NCBI GenBank assembly: GCA_947306365.1
Contig: CAMZGD010000001.1
Location: 183,598-247,597 of the forward strand
Reading direction: 5' to 3'
Source of the DNA: an uncultured Bacteroidales bacterium
Lineage (GTDB): Bacteria; Bacteroidota; Bacteroidia; Bacteroidales; UBA932
Length of the DNA stretch: 64,000 nt
This document shows, piece by piece, positions 35,610 through 43,217 of the stretch (position 1 is the stretch's first letter; the number at the start of each line of letters is the position of its first letter). A program made the position numbers and the translations under genes. Below the pieces are notes generated by a model that had not been told where the DNA came from, did no database searches, and saw only the letters and a list, made by a program, of their open reading frames with translations.

Positions 35610-36641
35610 TTAATTAAAATAGACACCGCTGTTGGCAATGGAGACCACGTCCTTCCCGGCGTCCTGGGTGCCGATGATGCGGCAGGCGCGGAGCGGCTTG
35701 CGGGCGTAGTGGTCCGGTTCGCCTTCGACCAGGCTGTTGATCCGCACCAGCTGGGAGGAATGGATGATCTTGCCGTCGCCCAGATAGATGGCCACGTGCG
35801 TGATGCGCTCGGGCTTGTCTTCCGTGGCTTCGCGGCCGAAGAAGACCAGGTCGGCCGGCTGCAGGTTGTCGAGGCCTTCCGATACGTCGATGGGGTCACC
35901 GCTCACGGCCTGCTGCCGGGAATTCCGCATCAGCAGGTAGCCGTTCAGGAAATAGACCGTCTTGACGAAGCCGCTGCAGTCGACGCCCTTGAAGGAAGTG
36001 CCGGCCCACAGGTAGGGAACGCCCACGAAGGTTTTGGCGGTTTCGAGGATCAGGTTGCGGGCTTTCTCGACGGCGGCCTGCGGCGCGTCGGCCGGGACGA
36101 CGGCGGCGCGGCTGTCCACCCAGGCGCGCAGGTCCGTCACGTCGGCCGTGGGGACGAAGGCGTGCTTGCCGGTGGGGAGCATCACTTCCGTGAATTTCCC
36201 GCGGGTGCCGACCCATTCGGCGATGTCGCCCCAGACGCCGTCGCTTACGTGGCCTGCGTCGAAACGGGGTGCGTCATAGAAGAACGTATAGAAATTGGTG
36301 ACGATGACGCGTCGTGCGTCTTTCCAGGCGTCGAGCCGCTGCTGGTCGATGGGTTCGATCGCCATGTCGTTGACCCAGGCTGCGTAACCGTCGGGGGTTT
36401 CGATGTTGACCCAGTAGGTGTCGTCGTGGTAATGGACCTTGACGGGCGTACCCATCAGGGCCTGCGTGGCCAGTTCGGCCGTATAGTCGGGTTTCTCGCG
36501 CAGGTTGATGACGGAAAGGGAGGCGAAGGCGAGGCCGTTCTCGTCTTCGGGCTCGGCAGGAGCCGGTTGAGCCTGCTTGCCGCCGGGCGTGCAACCCAGA
36601 AGGGTCAAAGCGCAGAAAACAAGGGTCAGAAAACGTTTCAT
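35610..36641 (-). CDS. NlpC/P60 endopeptidase lipoprotein with SH3-like domains
   Basis: Encodes 343 residues. A lipoprotein signal ends in LTLLGC (Cys17). Two SH3-like regions (about 38-95 and 110-170) precede the NlpC/P60 domain, whose triad is C222 (GVDCSGFV), H282 (THVAIYLG) and H294 (IHSS). This layout is that of gamma-D-Glu-diaminopimelate endopeptidases such as YkfC, which cut L-Ala-gamma-D-Glu from wall peptides. It is the first gene of the four-gene minus-strand cassette ending with the kinase at 31951. A TATATTTG element (36677 to 36670) lies 29 nt before the start. Confidence 0.92.
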   Translation of the reverse strand: MKRFLTLVFCALTLLGCTPGGKQAQPAPAEPEDENGLAFASLSVINLREKPDYTAELATQALMGTPVKVHYHDDTYWVNIETPDGYAAWVNDMAIEPIDQQRLDAWKDARRVIVTNFYTFFYDAPRFDAGHVSDGVWGDIAEWVGTRGKFTEVMLPTGKHAFVPTADVTDLRAWVDSRAAVVPADAPQAAVEKARNLILETAKTFVGVPYLWAGTSFKGVDCSGFVKTVYFLNGYLLMRNSRQQAVSGDPIDVSEGLDNLQPADLVFFGREATEDKPERITHVAIYLGDGKIIHSSQLVRINSLVEGEPDHYARKPLRACRIIGTQDAGKDVVSIANSGVYFN

Positions 36642-36669
36642 TGCGTACAGTTTTTTGTTTTACAACCAA

Positions 36670-36677
36670 CAAATATA
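36670..36677 (-). promoter_or_regulatory. -7 element of the NlpC/P60 cassette
   Basis: TATATTTG read on the minus strand, 29 nt upstream of the ATG at 36641. The only TTG nearby lies too close (9 nt) to act as -33 element. Confidence 0.5.
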
Positions 36678-36784
36678 CGAAAAAAACAACCGACATTCGC
36701 CACAAAACACCTTCATTCGCCCCTCAAACGGGCTATTTCGCCACAATGCGGAAGGACAGGGGAATCAGGAGGGGGAATTCGGGC

Positions 36785-36792
36785 TACCTTTG
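36785..36792 (+). promoter_or_regulatory. acpP -7 element
   Basis: TACCTTTG lies 28 nt before the acpP start at 36821. It is the same -7 sequence as at tRNA-Gly and tRNA-Leu. No TTTG is seen 19 nt upstream. Confidence 0.5.
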
Positions 36793-36820
36793 CGGCGGAT
36801 AATTCTTAAAACCGAAAAAA

Positions 36821-37063
36821 ATGGAAAACGCACAGATTGAAGAAAAAGTAATCGACATCATCTCCAACAAACTTGGTCTTCCGAAAGAAGAGGTCACCCC
36901 TGCCGCCAACTTTACGATGGATCTCGGCGCGGACTCGCTCGATACGGTCGAGCTGATCATGGATTTCGAGAAGGAGTTTGACCTGAAGATTTCCGACGAA
37001 GATGCAATGAACATCAAGACTGTTGCAGACGCCGTCGGTTACATCGCTTCCCGTCTCAACTGA
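36821..37063 (+). CDS. acpP: acyl carrier protein
   Basis: Encodes 80 residues, acidic and helical. The 4'-phosphopantetheine serine lies in LGADSLDTVELIM (DSLD, about residue 39). ACP carries growing acyl chains in fatty-acid synthesis. It is followed on the opposite strand by a LytTR gene whose 3' end overlaps its last 25 nt. The fabH-containing operon starts 880 nt further on. Whether it is the housekeeping ACP or one dedicated to that operon cannot be judged from this window. Confidence 0.95.
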   Translation: MENAQIEEKVIDIISNKLGLPKEEVTPAANFTMDLGADSLDTVELIMDFEKEFDLKISDEDAMNIKTVADAVGYIASRLN

Positions 37064-37896
37064 TTCAACCGTTCCGAGACCGTCTTGTTGTAACTCTTGG
37101 AAACCGGAATCTTTTTGGCTTCCGGATGGGAAAGCACCAGGACGGTTCTCGCATTTTCCCGCTTGACCTGGGAAACGTTGTCCATGTTCACGATATAGGA
37201 ACGGTGGCATCGGACGAGGGAAGTACCTTCCAATTGTTTCTCCAGCCGCGTGGTGCGGCAGCGCATCAGGTAGTTGAGCAGCTTCCCTGACAGCTCGTAC
37301 TGGATTTCCACGTAATTGTCCTGCGACGCGATATAATAGATGGATCGCGCGGGAATGGAGATGCGAAGTACACCGCTGTAGTCATAGAAATGAATGGTCT
37401 GGTCCGGGCGCCCGGGGTCGGGCGACGGTGTGGCTAGCTGGAGCTTCAAGGCATCCAGTTCCTCAGACTTGGCCTTATACGCAGCCAGCAGCGTGAAGAT
37501 GGTGTAGGGAATCACCAGGATCATTCCGACGCAGAGCGACGTGCGGAGCACGAGCCGGAACGTAAAGGGGATGTCCGCTTCAAACCACTGGCGGGTGAAA
37601 AGCAGGTAGGTCAGGCCGATCAGGAGAAACTCGCCCAGGAACCAGAACAGGTAGGCGCGGACGGAGATGGTATGACGGAGCTGATAGAGCATCAATACCA
37701 CTTTGCTGAGCAGCAGGACGCCGACAGCTGACAGATAGAAGAGGACGGACGGCAGGACCACGTCGGGTTTGAGACCCAGCCAGCTCGTCGAGGAGAAAGG
37801 ATGGTACGTCAGCAGAAACAGCAGGGAAAAAGCCACGACAAAGGCGACTGATTCAAAAAGGAATCGTCTCTGCAATAAATATTTAGGTGCTTCCAA
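37039..37896 (-). CDS. membrane-anchored LytTR-family transcriptional regulator
   Basis: About 285 residues. Four hydrophobic segments (roughly residues 17-35, 48-70, 83-103 and 120-140) precede a cytoplasmic C-terminal LytTR DNA-binding domain (IYYIASQDNYVEIQY, then LVRCHRSYIVNMDNVSQVKR). No phosphoacceptor domain is present, so the membrane part may sense directly. There is no ATG near the 5' end. An in-frame TTG at 37917 lies inside a TAAATTTG element (37922 to 37915) that looks like its own promoter, so the TTG at 37896 is preferred here, with low certainty. It is divergent from fabH and a candidate regulator of that operon. Confidence 0.8.
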   Translation of the reverse strand: MEAPKYLLQRRFLFESVAFVVAFSLLFLLTYHPFSSTSWLGLKPDVVLPSVLFYLSAVGVLLLSKVVLMLYQLRHTISVRAYLFWFLGEFLLIGLTYLLFTRQWFEADIPFTFRLVLRTSLCVGMILVIPYTIFTLLAAYKAKSEELDALKLQLATPSPDPGRPDQTIHFYDYSGVLRISIPARSIYYIASQDNYVEIQYELSGKLLNYLMRCRTTRLEKQLEGTSLVRCHRSYIVNMDNVSQVKRENARTVLVLSHPEAKKIPVSKSYNKTVSERLNQLRREAM

Positions 37897-37914
37897 TGTA
37901 ATCAGGTTTTGCCT

Positions 37915-37922
37915 CAAATTTA
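37915..37922 (-). promoter_or_regulatory. possible -7 element of the LytTR gene
   Basis: TAAATTTG on the minus strand between the LytTR and fabH genes. The gap between the two divergent genes is only about 40 nt, so the fabH promoter must overlap it or lie within the LytTR coding region. Confidence 0.35.
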
Positions 37923-37939
37923 CGAATTTTTACGAATAT

Positions 37940-38902
37940 ATGAAGATCATAGGAACCGGGAGCGCACTTCCCGAAAAAGTCATAACCAATGATATGCTTG
38001 CCGGATTTCTGGATACAAGCGATGAATGGATCGTCACCCGTACGGGTATCCATACGCGCCGGCTGCTGAGCGGAGAGACGCTCCGCGAGCTCGCTTTGAA
38101 GGCGGCCCGTGCCGCGATGGACGCATCGGGACTCCGTCCGCAGGATATCGATTACCTGATCTGCTCGAACGTGGCGAACAGTTATGTGTCGCCTTCGCTG
38201 GGCAGCATCATTCTCGGCCCGCTGGGCTGCTGCTGCCCTACGTTTGACATGAACGGGGCCTGTGCGGGCCTGGTTTACGCGCTCGATGTGGCCGATGCCT
38301 TCCTCAAGTCGAAGGACGTGAAGAACATCCTGGTCGTAGCGGCCGAGCAGCCGTCCCGTTTCTGCAACTGGCACGACCGGGCCACGTCGGTGCTTTTCGG
38401 CGACGGCGCTTCCGCGCTGGTCGTTACCCGCGGCGAGGGCTTCTTCGATTTCCGCCTGACGGGCAACACCCATACGGACGTGATGTATTACAAGCGGGCG
38501 ATGGAACCGACACCCTATGACTGTGTGAAAGAGCCGACGACGCCGCTCGTGATGGAAGGCCGCGAGGTGTTCCGCCTGGCCGTGGAGGCCAGCATCCAGG
38601 ACGTCGACACCCTGCTGGAACGCAACGGAATGAAAGGTTCGGACATCGACCTGTTCCTGCTCCATCAGGCGAACATGCGCATCATCGAGTGCATTCGCGA
38701 GCATCTGGAGCAGCCGCGGGAGAAATTCCCCACCAACATCCAGAAATACGGCAACACCTCTTCGGCCAGCATCGGCATCCTGATCGACGAACTGTCGCGG
38801 GCCGGTGAACTGAAAGACGGTGCGACCTTGATGCTCAGCGCCTTCGGCGGCGGTTTCGTGACCGGAGCCGCGCTGCTGAAATGGTCATCGATCACGTATT
38901 GA
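37940..38902 (+). CDS. fabH: beta-ketoacyl-ACP synthase III
   Basis: Encodes 320 residues. The catalytic triad is C108 (DMNGACAG), H242 (LLHQANMR) and N272 (KYGNTSSAS), as in FabH, which starts chains by condensing acyl-CoA with malonyl-ACP. The residue after the catalytic Cys region is usual. The start is the ATG at 37940; the open frame continues upstream only through the divergent LytTR gene. It is the first of seven same-strand genes with gaps of 2-23 nt, ending with an acyl-CoA dehydrogenase. Confidence 0.94.
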   Translation: MKIIGTGSALPEKVITNDMLAGFLDTSDEWIVTRTGIHTRRLLSGETLRELALKAARAAMDASGLRPQDIDYLICSNVANSYVSPSLGSIILGPLGCCCPTFDMNGACAGLVYALDVADAFLKSKDVKNILVVAAEQPSRFCNWHDRATSVLFGDGASALVVTRGEGFFDFRLTGNTHTDVMYYKRAMEPTPYDCVKEPTTPLVMEGREVFRLAVEASIQDVDTLLERNGMKGSDIDLFLLHQANMRIIECIREHLEQPREKFPTNIQKYGNTSSASIGILIDELSRAGELKDGATLMLSAFGGGFVTGAALLKWSSITY

Positions 38903-38915
38903 AACCGGGAATGCG

Positions 38916-40154
38916 ATGAAACGGGTTGTCATTACCGGACTTGGATGCATCTCTCCGCTGGGGAACAGCGTGGATGCGATGTGGACGGGACTGTTGGAAG
39001 GCCGTTGTGCGATCGACCGGATCCGGTCGATCGATCCGGCGACCCTGCCCGTCACGGTTGCGGCCGAAGTGAAGGACTTCCGGCCGGAAGATTATGAAAT
39101 CGACCGGGCGACGATGCGCCACAACGACCGTTATGCGCTGTACGCCATCGCCGCCGCCTGGCAGGCGATGCGTGACAGCGGCCTCGAAGTGGGCCGCGAC
39201 GTGGACTCCGCGCGTTTCGGCTGTGCCATCGGCTCGGGTGTCGGCGGTATCCAGACGTTCTGCCGGGAGCACAGTTCGCTCCTGGCCAACGGCGCCCGCG
39301 GCGTTTCGCCGCTCTTCATCCCCGAGATGATCGCCAACATCGCTTCGGGCAATACGGCCATCGTCTTTCACGCCGAAGGTCCCAACCTGCCCGTCGTGAC
39401 CGCCTGCGCGACCGGTACGCACGCCATCGGCGAAGCCTACCGGATGATCCGCGAGGGCCGTGCCGACGCGATGATTTCCGGCGGTGCCGAAGCGGCGGTC
39501 TGCGAGATCGCCATTGCCGGTTTCGCCAACAGCAAGGCGCTGACGACGAGCGACGACCCGATGGCGGCCTCGCTGCCGTTCGACGCCCGCCGCAAGGGTT
39601 TCGTCATCGGCGAAGGGGCCGGCGTGATGATCCTGGAAGATTATGAACGGGCCCGTCGCCGGGGTGCCCATATCTATGCAGAGGTTTGCGGCTACGGCAA
39701 CACGTGCGACGCCTACCATTATACGGCGCCGCGGGCGGACGGGAAATGTGCCGCCAACTGCATCCGGCTGGCGCTGGAAGAAGCCGGATACGCCGAAGGC
39801 GAGAATATCTACATCAATGCGCACGGAACCGGAACGCCGCTCAACGACAGGTCCGAGACGCTGGCCATCAAGCTCGCAATGGGCGAGGAGGCTGCGCGCC
39901 GTGCCGTCATCAGCAGCACCAAGTCGATGATGGGCCATATGCTGGGCGCTACCGGCGCCGTGGAGCTGGTGATCTGCGCCAAGACGCTCCAGGACCGGAA
40001 GGTGGCTCCGACCATCCATCTCGACGAGCCGGATCCCGAATGCGACCTCGATTACACGCCGCACGCGGCGCGCGACTTTGCCGCCGACCTGACCCTCAGC
40101 AATTCGTTCGGTTTCGGCGGGCAGAACGCCTGTGTCGCGCTTCGAAGGATATAA
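38916..40154 (+). CDS. fabF: beta-ketoacyl-ACP synthase II
   Basis: Encodes 412 residues. The thiolase-fold triad is C164 (VTACATGTHA), H302 (NAHGTGTPLND) and H340 (SMMGHMLGATGAVE), the arrangement of elongating FabF/FabB enzymes. It elongates acyl-ACP by two carbons. The segment GGAEAAVCEIAIAGFANSKAL is typical of FabF. It lies 13 nt after fabH and 23 nt before the dehydratase gene. It could serve the housekeeping pathway or a specialised acyl chain. Confidence 0.94.
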   Translation: MKRVVITGLGCISPLGNSVDAMWTGLLEGRCAIDRIRSIDPATLPVTVAAEVKDFRPEDYEIDRATMRHNDRYALYAIAAAWQAMRDSGLEVGRDVDSARFGCAIGSGVGGIQTFCREHSSLLANGARGVSPLFIPEMIANIASGNTAIVFHAEGPNLPVVTACATGTHAIGEAYRMIREGRADAMISGGAEAAVCEIAIAGFANSKALTTSDDPMAASLPFDARRKGFVIGEGAGVMILEDYERARRRGAHIYAEVCGYGNTCDAYHYTAPRADGKCAANCIRLALEEAGYAEGENIYINAHGTGTPLNDRSETLAIKLAMGEEAARRAVISSTKSMMGHMLGATGAVELVICAKTLQDRKVAPTIHLDEPDPECDLDYTPHAARDFAADLTLSNSFGFGGQNACVALRRI

Positions 40155-40177
40155 GAAACAGTATTAACATTGCAAAT

Positions 40178-40609
40178 ATGACAAGAGAAGAAATCAAGAA
40201 CTATCTGCCCCATCGCGAGCCGATGCTGCTTGTCGACGACGTGTCCCTGGACGGCGAGACCTGCACGGGGCACTACAAAGTGCGGGGCGATGAATTCTTT
40301 CTGCAGGGACACTTTCCCGGTTATCCGGTGGTGCCCGGCGTGGTCCTGTGCGAGATCATGGGGCAGTGCACCTGTGCGCTGCTGCTTGACGAGCTGCCCG
40401 GACGCCTGACATTCTATGCCGGACTGGACAATGTCCGTTTCAAGAGCCAGGTGCGCCCCGGAGATACGGTCACCGTGACATCGCGGATCGCCAACCGCCG
40501 CGGCCTGACGTTCTTCATTGATGCGGAAGCCCGGGTGGACGGGAAACTGTGCGCCAAAGGCAGCCTGATCTTCATGCTTGTGGACAAACCTGAATCAGAA
40601 CAGTCATGA
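40178..40609 (+). CDS. fabZ: 3-hydroxyacyl-ACP dehydratase (FabZ-type hot-dog fold)
   Basis: Encodes 143 residues. The catalytic H45 lies in LQGHFPGYPVVPGV and E59 in LCEIMGQ, the two active-site residues of FabZ. The enzyme removes water from 3-hydroxyacyl-ACP to give trans-2-enoyl-ACP. The N-terminus (LPHREPMLLVDDV) is also FabZ-like. The start is the ATG at 40178. Its stop overlaps the fabG start by 4 nt (ATGA). Confidence 0.92.
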   Translation: MTREEIKNYLPHREPMLLVDDVSLDGETCTGHYKVRGDEFFLQGHFPGYPVVPGVVLCEIMGQCTCALLLDELPGRLTFYAGLDNVRFKSQVRPGDTVTVTSRIANRRGLTFFIDAEARVDGKLCAKGSLIFMLVDKPESEQS

Positions 40610-41355
40610 AACTGCTGGAAAACAAGACGGCCCTGATCACCGGCGCATCGCGCGGCATCGGGCGCAGCCACGCCCTGCTTTTTGCAGAGGCGGGTGCCAA
40701 CATCATATTTACGGACCTTGCGGCGAACGAAAACAGTGAATCGCTGCTGGCTGAAATCCGCGCCAAGGGCGTACGGGCCGATTTCCTGGCCTCGAACGCT
40801 TCCGACTTCGCGCAGGCGGCGGACGTGGCCGCCCGGGTGGCCGAAAACTACGGCCGCCTCGACGTCCTGGTCAACAATGCGGGCATCACCCGCGACCAGC
40901 TCATCCTCCGTATGAGCGTCGAAGACTGGAACCTGGTGATGGACGTCAACCTCCGCTCGGTGTTCAACTACACGAAGGCCTTCGCGCCGCTGATGATGAA
41001 GCAGCGGGCCGGTTCGATCATCAACATCAGTTCCATCGTGGGCATCAACGGAAACGCGGGCCAGTGCAACTATGCCGCGTCGAAAGCCGGCATCATCGGC
41101 TTTACGCGTTCGATCGCCAAAGAACTCGGTTCCCGCGGCATCCGTTGCAACGCCGTGGCGCCAGGCTTCATCGAGACGCCGATGACGCAGCAACTGCCGG
41201 AAGACGTCCGCAAGGACTGGATGACGAAGATTCCGCTGCGTCGCGGCGGCCTCGATACCGACGTGGCGCACGTGTCGCTTTTCCTGGCCAGCGACCTGGC
41301 CGCCTATGTGACCGGACAGGTGGTCTGCTGCGACGGCGGCCTGGCCCTCAATTAA
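40606..41355 (+). CDS. fabG: 3-oxoacyl-ACP reductase
   Basis: Encodes 249 residues of the short-chain dehydrogenase family. The NADPH-binding GASRGIG (13-19), NNAG (90-93) and the catalytic S143, Y156 and K160 (YAASK) are all present. It reduces 3-oxoacyl-ACP. The segment SVEDWNLVMDVNLRSVFN is FabG-typical. It is followed after 16 nt by etfB. With fabH, fabF and fabZ it provides every step of an elongation cycle except enoyl reduction. Confidence 0.94.
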   Translation: MKLLENKTALITGASRGIGRSHALLFAEAGANIIFTDLAANENSESLLAEIRAKGVRADFLASNASDFAQAADVAARVAENYGRLDVLVNNAGITRDQLILRMSVEDWNLVMDVNLRSVFNYTKAFAPLMMKQRAGSIINISSIVGINGNAGQCNYAASKAGIIGFTRSIAKELGSRGIRCNAVAPGFIETPMTQQLPEDVRKDWMTKIPLRRGGLDTDVAHVSLFLASDLAAYVTGQVVCCDGGLALN

Positions 41356-41371
41356 TGTAAATCAGCAAGCT

Positions 41372-42172
41372 ATGTCATTCAGAATAGTAGTTTTGGCGAA
41401 ACAGGTGCCCGACACGCATAATGTCGGTGCCGATGCCATGAATGCGGACGGAACCGTAAACCGTTCCGCGCTGCCTGTCGTGTTCAACCCCGAAGACCTC
41501 AAGGCCCTGGAAATGGCGCTTCAGGTCAAGGACCGGATGCCCGGAGCGACGGTCACCGTGATTACGATGGGACCGCCCCGCGCGGGTGAAATCATCAAGG
41601 ACGCCCTGAACCGCGGCGCCGATGACGGTTTCGTGCTGAGCGATGCACGCTTCGCCGGAGCCGACACGCTGGCTACCTCGTATGCGCTTTCGCAGGCCAT
41701 CCGTCAGATGGGCAGGGTGGACCTCATCTTCGGCGGCCGCCAGGCCATCGACGGCGATACGGCGCAGGTGGGTCCGCAGGTGGCGGAGAAACTGGATATG
41801 CCCCAGATTACTTATGCGGAAGAACTGCTGGATGTGGACGCCGGCGGAATCAGTGTCCGTCGCCGGCTGGAGCGGGGCATCGAGTGCGTGAAGGCGAAAC
41901 TTCCCGTGCTGGTGACCGTGACTTCAGCTGCGGCCGACTGCCGCTATCCCAATGCCCACCGTATGCTCCGCCGGGCGAAGGACGAAGTCCGGATGGTCAA
42001 TGCCGACGGCATTGGCGCCGATATGGACCGTCTGGGCCTCAAGGGCTCGCCGACCAAAGTCAAGCAGATCGTGAACGTGGTGCTTTCCCACAAGGAGTCG
42101 GTGGTCATCGAACCCACCGAAGCGGCACTGGGCGAACTTTCCGCTACGCTGATCAAAGCGCACATTTTGTAG
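41372..42172 (+). CDS. etfB: electron-transfer flavoprotein beta subunit
   Basis: Encodes 266 residues. The motifs AKQVPDT near the N-terminus, NPEDLKALEMALQVKD, GRQAIDGDTAQVGPQVAEKL and the C-terminal ETF-beta signature region are present. The protein binds AMP or, in bifurcating types, FAD, and pairs with EtfA to pass electrons to or from acyl-CoA dehydrogenases. It lies between fabG and etfA with gaps of 16 and 20 nt. Whether it is of the electron-bifurcating type cannot be settled by eye. Confidence 0.93.
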   Translation: MSFRIVVLAKQVPDTHNVGADAMNADGTVNRSALPVVFNPEDLKALEMALQVKDRMPGATVTVITMGPPRAGEIIKDALNRGADDGFVLSDARFAGADTLATSYALSQAIRQMGRVDLIFGGRQAIDGDTAQVGPQVAEKLDMPQITYAEELLDVDAGGISVRRRLERGIECVKAKLPVLVTVTSAAADCRYPNAHRMLRRAKDEVRMVNADGIGADMDRLGLKGSPTKVKQIVNVVLSHKESVVIEPTEAALGELSATLIKAHIL

Positions 42173-42192
42173 TACCCGAAAGACTGAAATCA

Positions 42193-43215
42193 ATGAATAA
42201 CGTATTAGTATATTGCGAATTGTCAGAAAAGAACACCATTGCCGACATCAGTCTGGAGCTCTGCACGAAAGGCCGCCAGCTGGCTACGCGTCTGGGTTGC
42301 CGTCTGCAGGCGGCAGTCCTGGGCAGCCAGGTCGGGGAAGCGGCAGCGTCGCTTTATCCCTATGGGGTGGATGACGTGTTTCTCGCCGACGACAAGCGCT
42401 TGTCTCCCTATCGCAATCTGCCTCATTTTGCGGTGCTTTCCAAACTCATCCAGGCACAGCAGCCCCAGATCGTGCTCTTCGGCGCGTCAAGCGTCGGCCG
42501 CGACCTGGCGCCGCGCATCGCCTCTTTCCTGCGCTGCGGCCTGACGGCCGACTGCACCGCCCTTGAGATCGGGTCGCACGAAGACGCCAAGACCGGGAAG
42601 ACCTACGACGACATCCTCTATCAGATCCGTCCCGCCTTCGGCGGCAACATCATCGCCACCATCGTCTGTCCCGAAACCCGTCCGCAGATGGCAACCGTCC
42701 GCGAAGGCGTAATGAAAAAAGAGGTGTACGACCCTGCTTACAAGGGAACGGTCATTCCGGTCAGGCTCGACGCTTCGCTCGACAGCGCCGACAAGGCGGT
42801 GGAAATCCTCAGTCGTGAGATTGAGGAACAGAAGATTGATATCAAGGGTGCTCAGATCATCGTGGCCGGCGGCTACGGGATGGGCAGCAGGGAGAACTTC
42901 CAGTTGCTTCACCGGTTCGCGCACCTGATCGGCGCCAGCGTAGGCGCCACGCGCGCGGCGGTGGATGCCGGTTTCTGCGAAAGCGAACGCCAGATCGGTC
43001 AGACCGGCGTGACGGTGCGCCCCAAGCTCTACATCGCCTGCGGCATCAGCGGTGCCGTGCAGCATCGGGCAGGCATGGACCAGAGTGCCAAGATCATCAG
43101 TATCAACACCGATCCCGACGCCCCCATCAACGCCATCGCCGACTATACGATTGTCGGCGACGCGATGACCGTCATCCCGCAGTTTATGGCTTGTTACAAA
43201 AAGAACCTGAAGTAG
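42193..43215 (+). CDS. etfA: electron-transfer flavoprotein alpha subunit
   Basis: Encodes 340 residues. The N-terminal alpha/beta domain is followed by the FAD-binding domain with GGYGMGSRENF, GATRAAVDAG, IGQTGVTVRPKLYIACGISGAVQH and INTDPDAPINAIADY, all EtfA hallmarks. The start is the ATG at 42193; a longer open frame overlapping etfB is rejected. The acyl-CoA dehydrogenase gene begins 2 nt after its stop. Confidence 0.95.
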   Translation: MNNVLVYCELSEKNTIADISLELCTKGRQLATRLGCRLQAAVLGSQVGEAAASLYPYGVDDVFLADDKRLSPYRNLPHFAVLSKLIQAQQPQIVLFGASSVGRDLAPRIASFLRCGLTADCTALEIGSHEDAKTGKTYDDILYQIRPAFGGNIIATIVCPETRPQMATVREGVMKKEVYDPAYKGTVIPVRLDASLDSADKAVEILSREIEEQKIDIKGAQIIVAGGYGMGSRENFQLLHRFAHLIGASVGATRAAVDAGFCESERQIGQTGVTVRPKLYIACGISGAVQHRAGMDQSAKIISINTDPDAPINAIADYTIVGDAMTVIPQFMACYKKNLK

Positions 43216-43217
43216 TT

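Noticed and set aside
42000..42192. An extended N-terminus for EtfA overlapping etfB
   Set aside because: The ATG at 42193 gives the normal EtfA start, and the extension is in a mirror frame of etfB.
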